Shown here in pieces: positions 45,105 to 54,098 of a DNA stretch of 64,000 nucleotides. The stretch is from an uncultured Gemmataceae bacterium (GTDB lineage Bacteria > Planctomycetota > Planctomycetia > Gemmatales > Gemmataceae). Positions within the stretch are counted from its first letter, which is position 1; every line of letters starts with the position of its first letter. The notes under the pieces were generated by a model. That model saw only the letters and a list, made by a program, of their open reading frames with translations. It was not told the DNA's origin and did no database searches. A program made the position numbers and the translations under genes. The DNA is taken from positions 62,001 through 126,000 of the forward strand of contig CALDUY010000029.1 in the NCBI GenBank assembly GCA_937923405.1. Reading direction: 5' to 3'.

Positions 45105-45713
45105 CTAACTGAGGGTCTGCAGAACCACGCCGGAGAGTTCGCCCAGATCGCTCGGCGGAGGGGCTTCTAGCGGTGATCGACTTCGCGAACGCTCGGACGC
45201 CACCAGGAAGCCGAACTCGTCGGCGAGTCGATAGATCGCTCGGCTCGAGTCAGGATTGTCCACAATCAGCAGATTCACCCCAGCCTGACGCAGCATCAGC
45301 GCCTCGGACTCGTCGAGGGAGGAGACGGCTCGACTGCTCAGTGGCAGCTTCTTGCCGTTGAGCTTCAACCCTTCGCTGGTCCATTGCAGGCGTCTCAGCC
45401 CGTGTCGCACCTCGACGGTATCGACGCGCTGTTCGTCCTGCCACAGTTCCAGCCGACCCAGGTAGAGATGCGGCGAGAGCGGCTCCCACAGGCTCGCCTC
45501 GGGAATAAGAATCCGCGCCGACAGCGCGTCCAACGGGCGAAGGGGATAGGCCACTTCGATGGTGGCAGCGAAGCGGCAGCGCGGCCCCATGCAGCGACCA
45601 CGTAACTGCGTTTTCGAGTCGCAATACTCCGGAATAATCTGGACACGTAGTTCTGCCGAGGCGGGAACCAAGTTGTGATCGATCAGCATCACCTGGACAA
45701 TGCGATTGCTCAT
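45105..45713 (-). CDS. GH2-like beta-sandwich fragment lacking the catalytic barrel
   Basis: 202 residues without a signal peptide. The centre resembles the glycoside hydrolase family 2 sandwich and its lead into the barrel: EVRHGLRRLQWTSEGLKLNGKK is here split as VRHGLRRLQWTSEGLKLNG, then a polar linker, and ALMLRQAGVNLLIVDNPDSSRAIYRLADEFGFLVASE, the first helix-strand-helix of a GH2 barrel. The chain stops before the position of the catalytic Glu residues. N-terminally, MLIDHNLVPASAELRVQIIP is a strand-rich domain with three nearby cysteines (CDSKTQLRGRCMGPRC). It starts 10 bases past the queA stop. It may be a binding protein or a decayed enzyme. Confidence 0.6.
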   Translation of the reverse strand: MSNRIVQVMLIDHNLVPASAELRVQIIPEYCDSKTQLRGRCMGPRCRFAATIEVAYPLRPLDALSARILIPEASLWEPLSPHLYLGRLELWQDEQRVDTVEVRHGLRRLQWTSEGLKLNGKKLPLSSRAVSSLDESEALMLRQAGVNLLIVDNPDSSRAIYRLADEFGFLVASERSRSRSPLEAPPPSDLGELSGVVLQTLS

Positions 45714-45722
45714 CTGTCGTTC

Positions 45723-46739
45723 TCACAAAATCAACATCGCGTCGCCGTAGCTGTAGAAGCGGTAGCGCTGTTGCACCGCCTCGGCGTAGGCGGCACGGAT
45801 CGCTTCCAGACTGGCGAAGGCACTGACCAACAGCAATAAACTCGATCGTGGAAGATGGAAATTCGTCACCAAGGCATCAACGACCCGGAACTCGAACGGA
45901 GGACAGATCGTTAGATCCGTCAGGCCGGACCATCCCGACGAGTCCGCCCCTGCCGATTCCAGCACACGCACGCTGGTGGTGCCGACCGCAACCACGCGCC
46001 CACCTCGGGCTTTGCAGGCGCCAATCGCTGTGGCCGTTTCCGTCGGCAGTTCGCCCCACTCTGCCTCGACGCGATGTTGCCGCACGTCTTCGACCTTGAC
46101 TGGCTGAAACGTCCCGGGGCCGACATGCAATGTGACAAAAGCACGATCAATACCGCGTTGGGCCAACCGCTCGAACAGTTCGGTGGTGAAGTGCAGCCCG
46201 GCAGTGGGAGCGGCGACGGCTCCAGCCTGTCGGGCATAGAGCGTCTGATAGCGTTCCTGGTCGGCGGAATGGGCGCGGCCTTTGCGGATGTAAGGCGGAA
46301 TGGGCACCTGTCCATGTCGGGCCAGCACGTCGGCGAACGATCCAGGCTCGCCAGGCCGGGCCAACCAACGCCCCGTGGGCAGCTTCTCCACGAGTTGTAG
46401 GGGCAACTCACCCGCCAGCAGAGTCTCTCCCGCCAACAAGGTGCCGCGCGTCTGCAGCAGTAATTCCCACAGACCGCCGGGATGTTCCCGCACGAACAGG
46501 CCTTCCCATTTGCCCTGTGTCTGGACCCGAACACCGACGAGTCGGGCCGCCACTACCCGCGTGTCGTTCAGGATCAGCAGATCACCCGGAGTTAGCAGAT
46601 CGGGTAACTCGGCAAAGATGCGATGTTCGCGGCCCACGCCTCGCCGCAGCACCAACAGTCGGGAGGCATCGCGACGCGCGGCGGGTTCCTGAGCAATCAG
46701 TTCGTCCGGTAGGTCGTAGTCGAACTCCTCTAGATTCAT
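45723..46739 (-). CDS. queA: S-adenosylmethionine:tRNA ribosyltransferase-isomerase QueA
   Basis: 338 residues from ATG 46739; the frame is open to 46922 but the family starts at MNLEEFDYDLPDELIAQEPA. Characteristic segments are DASRLLVLRRG, GDLLILNDTRVVAARLVG, PIPPYIRKGRAHSADQERYQ, AAPTAGLHFTTELFERLAQR, VGPGTFQPVKVEDVRQHRVE and AVGTTSVRVLESA. QueA transfers and isomerises ribose from SAM onto preQ1-modified tRNA, giving epoxyqueuosine in the anticodon wobble position. No other queuosine genes are in the window. The GH2-like gene follows 10 bases downstream. Confidence 0.97.
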   Translation of the reverse strand: MNLEEFDYDLPDELIAQEPAARRDASRLLVLRRGVGREHRIFAELPDLLTPGDLLILNDTRVVAARLVGVRVQTQGKWEGLFVREHPGGLWELLLQTRGTLLAGETLLAGELPLQLVEKLPTGRWLARPGEPGSFADVLARHGQVPIPPYIRKGRAHSADQERYQTLYARQAGAVAAPTAGLHFTTELFERLAQRGIDRAFVTLHVGPGTFQPVKVEDVRQHRVEAEWGELPTETATAIGACKARGGRVVAVGTTSVRVLESAGADSSGWSGLTDLTICPPFEFRVVDALVTNFHLPRSSLLLLVSAFASLEAIRAAYAEAVQQRYRFYSYGDAMLIL

Positions 46740-46771
46740 GCTGTGTATTGTAGGACAACCTGAGCCGCTTC

Positions 46772-46797
46772 CGAGCGGAGGCCGTAAGTCCTCCGTG
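46772..46797 (-). repeat. Palindromic dispersed repeat, copy 1
   Basis: Read on the minus strand from 46797, the sequence begins CACGGAGGACTTACGGCCTC and continues CGCTCG. It shares 20 or more of its positions with the copies at 57334 and 62427. The arms CGGAGG and CCTCCG can form a short stem with a seven-base loop. It lies in the gap between queA and metF. Confidence 0.5.
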
Positions 46798-46892
46798 TTC
46801 CCGGCCATTTTCGTAGCCGGCGAATCGAGGTTGGCAAAAGCACCTGGTTTCGCGACAATCGCTAGCAACAGCGGCTGTCGAGAGGGAGACTC

Positions 46893-47801
46893 ATGCACAT
46901 TCAGGATATTTTCGCGTCGCATTGTCCAACCTTCAGTTTCGAGTTCTTTCCGCCCAAGAGCGAGGAAGGATTTCAGGAACTATTTCAGACGATTGCTCGA
47001 CTGCAGGAACTGAAACCGTCGTTCGTCTCGGTTACCTACGGAGCAGGTGGGTCGACTCGGGAGCGGACCCACGATCTGATTGTGCGCATTCAGCGCGAGA
47101 CCAACCTGACTGCGGTGTCGCATCTGACCTGCGTCTGCCACAGCGAGGCCGAATTGGCGGCGATCCTCGATCGCTATGCTGAGTCGGGAATCGAGAATAT
47201 CCTGGCCTTGGGAGGTGATCCGCCGCGTGATCGAGCTGACTACGATCGTAGCCAGGATGCCTTCCGCTATGCCAGCCAACTGGTGCGATTCATTCGCGAG
47301 CATGGCAAACGTCCCGGTCCGCGCGGCTTCGGCATCGGGGTGGCCGGCTTCCCCGAGGGACACCCCGGCACCCCCAATCGACTTCGCGAGATGGAGTATC
47401 TCAAGCAAAAGATTGACGCAGGCGCGGACTACATCTGCACCCAGCTCTTCTTCGACAATCGTGACTTCTACGACTTCCGCGAACGCTGCGACCATGCCGG
47501 GATTCGTGTGCCGATTCTGGCCGGCATCATGCCGATTACCTCGCGTGCGGGAATGACACGCATGGCCGAGTTGGCCCTGGGGGCGCGCTTCCCGGCCAAA
47601 CTGCTGCGAGCCATCGATCGCTGTGCGGATGAAGAGTCAGTGGCGCGAGTCGGCATTCACTGGGCAACCGAACAGTGCCGCGACCTGCTGGACAATCAGG
47701 TGCGGGGAATCCACTTCTACACGCTCAACCGCAGTGATGCGACTCGGCAGATTTACCAGAACTTAGGAGTCAAAGATTCTGTCGCCCTCCGGGCAGGCTG
47801 A
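46893..47801 (+). CDS. metF: 5,10-methylenetetrahydrofolate reductase MetF
   Basis: 302 residues. The N-terminus has FSFEFFPPKSEEGFQELF, followed by SFVSVTYGAGGSTRERTHDL, with the catalytic Glu in FEFFPPK and the FAD contacts in ILALGGDPPRDRADYD. Later segments include GVAGFPEGHPGTPNRLREME, GADYICTQLFFDNRDFYDF and VPILAGIMPITS. MetF reduces 5,10-methylene-THF to 5-methyl-THF for methionine synthesis. Length is as expected for the bacterial enzyme. It is divergent from queA. Confidence 0.97.
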   Translation: MHIQDIFASHCPTFSFEFFPPKSEEGFQELFQTIARLQELKPSFVSVTYGAGGSTRERTHDLIVRIQRETNLTAVSHLTCVCHSEAELAAILDRYAESGIENILALGGDPPRDRADYDRSQDAFRYASQLVRFIREHGKRPGPRGFGIGVAGFPEGHPGTPNRLREMEYLKQKIDAGADYICTQLFFDNRDFYDFRERCDHAGIRVPILAGIMPITSRAGMTRMAELALGARFPAKLLRAIDRCADEESVARVGIHWATEQCRDLLDNQVRGIHFYTLNRSDATRQIYQNLGVKDSVALRAG

Positions 47802-48110
47802 GGCAAGATCAGTTCAGCTTCAGTAGATTCTCGTTCGGACAGCGGAGAAGACGCCGCATTCCCTGTGTCGTTTAGTCAACAACGTGAAAGCATCGAGAAA
47901 ATCCGAGGACGATTGACCCGGATTCACCCTTTACAAGCGGCTGATTGAGCGACAAGATAGAACGAGATACCGGGAGGGGCCGGCCAAGCCCCTTCCGGTG
48001 AATCCTTTAATGCAATGTAGATGGAGTTGAATCTCCGCCGCTGACGGAACCAGAAAGCAGCGTTCTTCCGGCTCGCAGGGCGGAATAGGACGGAAAACGG
48101 AAGTAGAACC
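47802..48110. other. Intergenic region between metF and greA
   Basis: 309 bases without a recognisable gene. It holds the hairpin at 47969-47999 described separately. It should contain the greA promoter, but no convincing -35/-10 pair was identified. A GGAAGT motif shortly before the greA ATG may serve as its ribosome-binding site. Confidence 0.5.
47969..47999. terminator. 11-bp hairpin upstream of greA
   Basis: ACCGGGAGGGG (47969-47979) pairs with CCCCTTCCGGT (47989-47999) with one G-U wobble and a nine-base loop. It lies 168 bases past metF and 112 bases before greA. The T-poor sequence after it (GAATCCTTTAATG) makes a classic intrinsic terminator unlikely, but it may end the metF transcript or structure the greA leader. 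Confidence 0.4.
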
Positions 48111-48593
48111 ATGTCGACCGATCGTGTTCCCATGACCCGAGAAGGGTATGAAAAGCTGAAGGCAGACCTCGACCGCATGGAGAACGTAGAGATGATCGAG
48201 GTGGCCAAGCGAATCGCGGCAGCTCGCGAATTAGGCGATCTGTCCGAGAACGCCGAGTATCACGCGGCACGGGAAGATCAAGGAATGCTCCAGGCCCGGA
48301 TCGATGCCCTGAAGGACAAGCTCGCCCGAGCCTACATGGTAGACCAGTCCACCTTGCCCAAAGATACCGTCGTGTTCGGCTCGCGGGTTCGCATTAAAAA
48401 TCTGGAATCTGGCGAATTTGAAGACTATGAATTAGTAGGTCCGGGTGACGAGGACTACGACAACAACAAGATCCTCACCACGTCGCCCCGTGGTCAGGGC
48501 CTGCTCGGCAAGAAAGTTGGCGAGACCGTCGAAATCAAGGTGCCACGCGGTATTCTCAAGTATCAGATTGTTACTATCAGTAGTGGCAGCTGA
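48111..48593 (+). CDS. greA: Transcription elongation factor GreA
   Basis: 160 residues. The N-terminal coiled coil runs from [18 protein letters not shown] through [20 protein letters not shown] and includes the acidic tip motif DLSENAEY. The C-terminal FKBP-like domain has [40 protein letters not shown] and [13 protein letters not shown]. GreA stimulates the cleavage activity of paused RNA polymerase. Sequence and length are standard. It is followed after 146 bases by the FHA gene. Confidence 0.97.
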   Translation: MSTDRVPMTREGYEKLKADLDRMENVEMIEVAKRIAAARELGDLSENAEYHAAREDQGMLQARIDALKDKLARAYMVDQSTLPKDTVVFGSRVRIKNLESGEFEDYELVGPGDEDYDNNKILTTSPRGQGLLGKKVGETVEIKVPRGILKYQIVTISSGS

Positions 48594-48739
48594 ATAATTC
48601 AATTAAACCAAACCCTTTTTCAGGATCGATCCCTTCGCAGATTCATCATTTAGCGATTGACGGCAATCTGGACATCCGTAATATGGTAAGCTAGCGATGA
48701 TGTGGTGCAAGGGATCGATCTCTCCAACGAGGCCCACCC

Positions 48740-49264
48740 ATGGGCGATCCGCGGCTGAACAGTCTGCATCTAGATCCAGTTCGTCGACAAGAATTTCGAC
48801 GTGCCAAAGAAGCATTGTTGGAATCTCGGGGTAACGAGACCGTTTTTGTCGAAAAGAAGCGAGCCGAGGAAGTCGAGCCTGGCACTACCTTTATCCACAA
48901 TCTCGGGTCCACTCCTCCTCCCACCTTGCAGGTTTGGCTAGTCGATCGCGAGTACATCTATCCGCTCAAAATTGGTCTCAACACTCTTGGCCGCTCGTCG
49001 GATAACGATGTTGTCGTCGAAGATCTGTATGTTTCGCGTCGTCATTGTGCCGTTCTGGTGCATCACAATCATCAATGTGTGCTTCAAGATGTCGCCTCGA
49101 AAAACGGCACCTATCTCAACGGCAAACGCATCACCTGTCCAACGCCCCTGACCTCGGGGGATGAAATCCGTATCTGCAATCGGCAATTCATTTTCCAAAC
49201 TCGTGAGGCATGTCCACAGGGACCGCCCGCGCCGCCGAGTCCGACTCGAACCATCGCGAGCTGA
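48740..49264 (+). CDS. FHA-domain phosphothreonine-binding protein
   Basis: 174 residues. An N-terminal 50-residue basic/acidic stretch (RRQEFRRAKEALLESRGNET) precedes an FHA domain at about 68-155, with NTLGRSSDNDVVVEDLYVSR, RRHCAVLV and KNGTYLNGKRI, all three conserved FHA motifs (GR, SxxH, NG). FHA domains bind phosphothreonine, fitting the Ser/Thr kinases encoded 5-12 kb away, though no partner is shown. No membrane helix. The Pro-rich C-terminus ends in TRTIAS. It converges with the deacetylase-like gene. Confidence 0.88.
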   Translation: MGDPRLNSLHLDPVRRQEFRRAKEALLESRGNETVFVEKKRAEEVEPGTTFIHNLGSTPPPTLQVWLVDREYIYPLKIGLNTLGRSSDNDVVVEDLYVSRRHCAVLVHHNHQCVLQDVASKNGTYLNGKRITCPTPLTSGDEIRICNRQFIFQTREACPQGPPAPPSPTRTIAS

Positions 49265-49283
49265 TCCCTTGGAACTCGCTGAT

Positions 49284-50768
49284 TTACTTGCGTCCGAGTA
49301 GAGCGGGTTTCAGGGTCCAGGCTTGACGCTGCGCTACATCCATCAAATGAGGTGCTTTCATACCAGGAGGAAAGATCACCCAACTCCACAGTCGCGGATC
49401 TTCTTTGGCTACATACTTTACGACTGCCAGCGGAGTTGGGCGAACTTCTAACCGTTGGGGAAGTGCCTCCCCATCGAGCAGTTTCAGGGTAACTTCCGCG
49501 ACGGTGCGCAGAAACGCCTCGGGTGGCACGCCAACACTGCCCAACCAGACGGTTCCCGGCAGTCGACCATGATACTGGACGTAATCGACCACGTCGGCAC
49601 AGGTACGCTCGAACTGGCTGGCGTCCGTGGTCACCGGTTCGGTCAACGCCGCTACTCGACTGGTCGGCCCCAGTGGAGTGCCAGCAAAGGTGATCGAGGT
49701 GATCTTTTTATCCGCTAGCCGTCGCGAAACAAAGCGAGTTAACAGATCGAAAATTTCGCTTGGAGCCAGCGTGAGGTTGCCGTGCTTCTGGAAGATCACC
49801 TCCCGTGCCGCGGCGCGGGCGATAGCGCGTAAGTCGTCCGGCCCGAACTGCTTGCCCCGAGCCTGATCCGCGTACAGCTTGGCCGCCTCGCTGGCCGTGA
49901 TGAACTCGACGTCTGGAAACCGTTTCATGAAGGCAACGAAGTCGGCAAAAATGCGATAGGAGAGCTTGGTTTCCTCCTCGGACTTTTGCGAGGGCAGTTT
50001 CCATTGGGAGGCAGGGGGATTGGCTCCTCGGGCGAAATTCACGCCGTCCCAGAATTCCTTGTGAACCCATTCGCAGGGATGATAGACGATGCTGATGATC
50101 CCTCCTCCCTGGGCCAGGAGTTTCTGCCTGGCCTCTGCGAAACGTTTGTTGGCCTCTTCGAGCAACTCCGGCTTGTTTAGATCGGCCCGGATCAGGTGCG
50201 TCAGTTGATAGAGGTTGAACACGCCACAGTAGTAGCAGGGCAAGCCATCTAGGGCAACGTGTCGGCCCGCATCGAGATAGATCATGTTCCACTTCTTGCA
50301 AGCGGCATAGCTCTGCGGGCACCACGACGACCCCGGCTGACCGTAGCACGTCGGAGCCACGCCGAATATCCGCTCCACGTCGTCGCGACCGGGACCTTCT
50401 CGGCGGAGAAACTCAGCTACTCCCTCGTCCCACTCAAGGTTCGAGGTAAACTGAGCCGGCGTAGGTTGCGTGCTGTGCCAGTTGGAATGGTAGCCGATCT
50501 CGTGCTTCTTCAGAGCGGTGATCACATCAAAGCGTTTGCGGCTCTCCAAAGTCCGCGCTTTGTGGCCAACGATCTTGAACGTGCCGCGGATTCCCTGACT
50601 GGTAAGAAAGTCGGCGACGCGAAGGGCAGCATCATCACTGGCTGGTAGGATGTAGTCCTCGGTGTCGAACCAGAGTATTACATAGACCCGAGGCTTGGCC
50701 TCGTCGCCCCAGGCCGGCGATACCGCCCACGCTAGCAACGTGATTAAACTGATCCACGAACCTCGCAT
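49284..50768 (-). CDS. Exported polysaccharide-deacetylase-like protein
   Basis: 494 residues. The signal peptide is SWISLITLLAWAVSPAWG. The NodB-like barrel starts with VYVILWFDTEDYILPAS (catalytic/metal Asp pair) and has HEIGYHSNWHSTQP as the HxxxH-like zinc motif; CYGQPGSSWCPQSYAACKKW and IISIVYHPCEWVHKEFWDGV complete it. The C-terminal ~190 residues are an added region: PSEIFDLLTRFVSRR and VDYVQYHGRLPGTVWLGSVG have the pseudomurein-binding-repeat-like rhythm (helix, then YV..NGRLP..V.VG). The substrate would be an extracytoplasmic glycan. The gene is isolated between FHA and the hybrid kinase. Confidence 0.78.
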   Translation of the reverse strand: MRGSWISLITLLAWAVSPAWGDEAKPRVYVILWFDTEDYILPASDDAALRVADFLTSQGIRGTFKIVGHKARTLESRKRFDVITALKKHEIGYHSNWHSTQPTPAQFTSNLEWDEGVAEFLRREGPGRDDVERIFGVAPTCYGQPGSSWCPQSYAACKKWNMIYLDAGRHVALDGLPCYYCGVFNLYQLTHLIRADLNKPELLEEANKRFAEARQKLLAQGGGIISIVYHPCEWVHKEFWDGVNFARGANPPASQWKLPSQKSEEETKLSYRIFADFVAFMKRFPDVEFITASEAAKLYADQARGKQFGPDDLRAIARAAAREVIFQKHGNLTLAPSEIFDLLTRFVSRRLADKKITSITFAGTPLGPTSRVAALTEPVTTDASQFERTCADVVDYVQYHGRLPGTVWLGSVGVPPEAFLRTVAEVTLKLLDGEALPQRLEVRPTPLAVVKYVAKEDPRLWSWVIFPPGMKAPHLMDVAQRQAWTLKPALLGRK

Positions 50769-50825
50769 GGCTACGCTCCTTTTGAGTCGGGCAGTGCTTC
50801 AGTGTCGATCATAGCCCCAGATTCG

Positions 50826-53800
50826 TCAATCGGGTAACGACGACGACTCGGCAGCAAGTACCCGACGCAGTGTATGGAGCAAGGTTTCAGCGATGAATGG
50901 CTTCTGGAGAAAAGCGGCGAGTCGTGTTTCGGACAAGTTCTCCATTAGGTGCGGCTCGCCGTAGCCGCTCATCAGGATGACAGGGATATCGTCGCGAATC
51001 TCGTACAGCCGACGAGTCAGTTCCAGGCCATCGATTCCGGGCATGGTTAGGTCCAGAAGAACCAGTCGAATCTTGAAACTGGCGACGCGGAACGCGGCCA
51101 GGGCCTCTTCGCCATCGCCGGCAATCACCACCTGATACCCCGCGCTACTGAGCACCCGCGCTGCCAGCGAGCGAACTGGTTCCTCGTCATCAACGACGAG
51201 CACTACACCGGAACCGGTTAGCGTGCCCAGCACATTCCTTTCGGAGACGCTGGGTTCGGCGGACAGGGGACGATCGGTCGCGGGGAAGAGCACTTGAAAC
51301 TGCGTGCCCTGCCCCGGTTGACTGTGAATCTTAACCAGCCCATGATGGCCGCGAATGATGCCCAGCACCGCAGCTAGCCCCAGCCCACGCCCGGAGAATT
51401 TCGTTGTGAAGAAAGGATCAAAGACGCGAGAAAGCGTCTCCTGGTTCATGCCGCAGCCAGTGTCGCTGACTTCGAGCATGACATACGTTCCGGGGCTAGC
51501 CTCGTCAGAGCAATGCGGCGAGTACGCGCGAGGATCGGACAGGTGGATGACGGCGGTGCGAAGCGTGATCGTGCCCTCGCGATCGTTCAGGGCTTCGGAG
51601 GCGTTGGTAATCAGATTCATGACCACCTGACGAATCTGAGTTGCGTCGGCCTCGATTAGCGGTAGGTTGTTGGCAAAGTCGGTCTGTACCTGGGCCTTGC
51701 GCGAAACTAACGTTCGCAACAAGGTGAGCATCTCGCTAGTTAGCTTGTTCAGATCGACCGACTGAATGACGAAACGGGCCTTGCCGGCGTAGGCGAGCAG
51801 CTGACGGACCAGGTCAGCGGCGCGGCCAGCGGTCTTCTCGGCCTCTTGCAGCAGGGATAGAGCTACGGAGTCCGGCGGTAGGTGCAAGGCGGCCAGGTTG
51901 GTGTAGCCCAGCATACCGGTCAGCAGGTTGTTGAAGTCATGGGCAATGCCTCCCGCGAGAACACCTAGCGATTCCAGCTTCTGCGCGTGCAGCATTTGTT
52001 GTTCCAGGCGTCGACGTTGCTCCTCGGCCTGTCGCTTGGCGGTCACATCGCGGAACACTAGCACTACTCCGGTGATCTCCCCGTCCTCGTCGCGAATCGG
52101 TGACGCGGAGTCCTCGATCGGTATTTCTCGGCCATCGCGCGTCACCAACACGGTGCCATTGGCTAGCCCCACCGTGGAGCGCAATCGGATGGCCTGCTCA
52201 ACAGGATTTTCCATCGGCTCGTTCGACCGTTCGTTGCGGAGCGGCACCACCTCGGTCATGGGTCGCCCCATCGCCTCGGCGCAGGTCCAGCCCGTCAAAG
52301 CCTCAGCCACCGGATTGAGAAACGTCACCCGCCCAACAGGATCACAAGCGACGACGGCGTCGCCGATACTCGCCAACGTGGTCAGGTAACGCCGTTCACT
52401 ACGGAGCAGTCGGGCTTCGGCATCGCGTCTGGCCCGTTCACTGCGGCTGGCCACAATCAAGCTGGCGCTGGTGTGGAGAAAGGGTTCCAGCAGCTTGATC
52501 ACGTCGGCGTTGTAGCCGCCGGGACGATTGGCCAGACCGACTATGCCAATCACTTCGGTCCCCTGGCGAAATGGCAATCCCAGAAAAGCATGCAAGGGCG
52601 GATGCCCCGGAGGCAAACCACCTCGACGCGGATCGTTGGCCGGATCGTTCGACAACACCGGCTCACCCGTGGTCATCACCACGCCGAACAGCGACTTGAG
52701 ATTGTAAAACTCCAGTCCGCGAGCCTCGTTCTCCTCGTACAGTCGCCGTGTCGCTTCATCCCATGAGATATTGGTGATCGCGTAAGTCTTCAAATAGGGC
52801 TGCTGGTTCTCGGTGCGAAACACTTCGCCAATAAAACCGTACTCACTCTCCGTGACGGTCAACAGGGTTTGCAACAGGTCCTCGAACACCTTCTTGTTAT
52901 CCTGCTGAACGAGGAAGCGCGACTGACACCGGCTCAGCGAGTCCAGCAAGCGATTGCGTTGCTCCAATTGTTGATGGATCCGCTTGAGTTCGGTCACGTC
53001 CTGGGCGATACCAAGAAACTGGGTGACTCGACCACTGGCGTCGCGAGCAAAGACCGTATCACGACCGATAAACCAGTGCCAACTGCCGTCCCGATGCCGC
53101 ATGCGGTACTCGATCTCGAAGATCTCGTCGTCTTTGGCGGTGTCCCACCGAGCCAGCAAACTAGGAACACGGGCCAGATCGTCGGGATGCAGCAGTCGTG
53201 ACAAGAACTGGTCGCCCATCTGCTGGATCTCTTCAGGGAAGTAACCCAGGTCACGGGCGATGATGCGGTTGATGTAGATGTTTCGCCGACAAACCAGATC
53301 GAATACATAGATAATAAGCGGCGACGCTTCAGCGATGCGGGTGAGGAACCGTTTGGCCTCGATCCGCTGAGTGATGTCTCGGACGTGCAGGAGCAAGGCC
53401 GGCTGATTCAAGTAGTCGATGCGTTGGGCCCGCAACTCGACGGGAATGTCTCGACCGTCGGCAGTGCGACTGAAGCCTTGGAGCGTGTTTATTTCACCGC
53501 AGACCAGACGCTGAAAGTCCTGTCGAACCTGTTCCTGCTGACAGGGCGGTACCAGATCGAGAACATTTTTGCCTAGGAGCTGCTCGCGCGACATCCCATG
53601 TAGTATGCAAGCCGCAGGGTTCACATCGAGTACCCGCCCCGAGAAATCCTCGACGAATACCGCATCGGGAGAGGCATCGAACAGCGAGCGGAAACGTTGC
53701 TCGTTGGCGAGGATCTTGTCCCGATCCCGCCAGAACTCGCTGCGATCGCGGACGAGCAGCAGTCCCAAGGATTTGCTCTCGGTGTGGATGCGACTGGCCG

Positions 53801-54098
53801 TCACCTGCACGGGAAGCCGTTTTCCCTCCGCGCCACGCAGCCAGAGGTTATCATGGATGCCCGAGCAGGCTGTTGATTGCACTGCTTCGACCAAGCTACG
53901 GGGTAACTCACGGCCATCAGCGTCGAGCAGCTCGCCCATTCGGAGTTTAAGGAGTTCTTTTTTCCGATACCCTGTCAAACGAAGCGCGGCAGGGTTGGCC
54001 TCGCGGACCTCCAGTGAGTCTGGATCGATCACGAAAAAGGCATCCAGCGATTCGCGGAAGATCGAGCGAGCGATCTCGGTGTCATCGAGCGAACTCAC
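50826..54098 (-). CDS. Multi-PAS/GAF hybrid histidine kinase with C-terminal receiver
   Basis: 1090 residues from a GTG that overlaps the STK stop. At least four PAS/PAC modules (AFFVIDPDSLEVREANPAAL; FRSLFDASPDAVFVEDFSGR; a third with HPDDLARVPSLLARW and the PAC WHWFIGRDTVF; a fourth beginning RYLTTLASIGDAVVACDPVG after the GAF) precede and surround a GAF domain near 430-560. HisKA has the phosphorylated His in LAGGIAHDFNNLLTGML near 716. HATPase has VMNLITNASEAL, VSDTGCGMN and GRGLGLAAVLG. The receiver near 962-1080 has VLVVDDEEPVRSLAARVL and the acceptor Asp in LVLLDLTMPG near 1012. No membrane helix, so it likely senses a cytosolic cue. It is co-translated with the Ser/Thr kinase-TPR protein. 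Confidence 0.95.
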   Translation of the reverse strand: MSSLDDTEIARSIFRESLDAFFVIDPDSLEVREANPAALRLTGYRKKELLKLRMGELLDADGRELPRSLVEAVQSTACSGIHDNLWLRGAEGKRLPVQVTASRIHTESKSLGLLLVRDRSEFWRDRDKILANEQRFRSLFDASPDAVFVEDFSGRVLDVNPAACILHGMSREQLLGKNVLDLVPPCQQEQVRQDFQRLVCGEINTLQGFSRTADGRDIPVELRAQRIDYLNQPALLLHVRDITQRIEAKRFLTRIAEASPLIIYVFDLVCRRNIYINRIIARDLGYFPEEIQQMGDQFLSRLLHPDDLARVPSLLARWDTAKDDEIFEIEYRMRHRDGSWHWFIGRDTVFARDASGRVTQFLGIAQDVTELKRIHQQLEQRNRLLDSLSRCQSRFLVQQDNKKVFEDLLQTLLTVTESEYGFIGEVFRTENQQPYLKTYAITNISWDEATRRLYEENEARGLEFYNLKSLFGVVMTTGEPVLSNDPANDPRRGGLPPGHPPLHAFLGLPFRQGTEVIGIVGLANRPGGYNADVIKLLEPFLHTSASLIVASRSERARRDAEARLLRSERRYLTTLASIGDAVVACDPVGRVTFLNPVAEALTGWTCAEAMGRPMTEVVPLRNERSNEPMENPVEQAIRLRSTVGLANGTVLVTRDGREIPIEDSASPIRDEDGEITGVVLVFRDVTAKRQAEEQRRRLEQQMLHAQKLESLGVLAGGIAHDFNNLLTGMLGYTNLAALHLPPDSVALSLLQEAEKTAGRAADLVRQLLAYAGKARFVIQSVDLNKLTSEMLTLLRTLVSRKAQVQTDFANNLPLIEADATQIRQVVMNLITNASEALNDREGTITLRTAVIHLSDPRAYSPHCSDEASPGTYVMLEVSDTGCGMNQETLSRVFDPFFTTKFSGRGLGLAAVLGIIRGHHGLVKIHSQPGQGTQFQVLFPATDRPLSAEPSVSERNVLGTLTGSGVVLVVDDEEPVRSLAARVLSSAGYQVVIAGDGEEALAAFRVASFKIRLVLLDLTMPGIDGLELTRRLYEIRDDIPVILMSGYGEPHLMENLSETRLAAFLQKPFIAETLLHTLRRVLAAESSSLPD

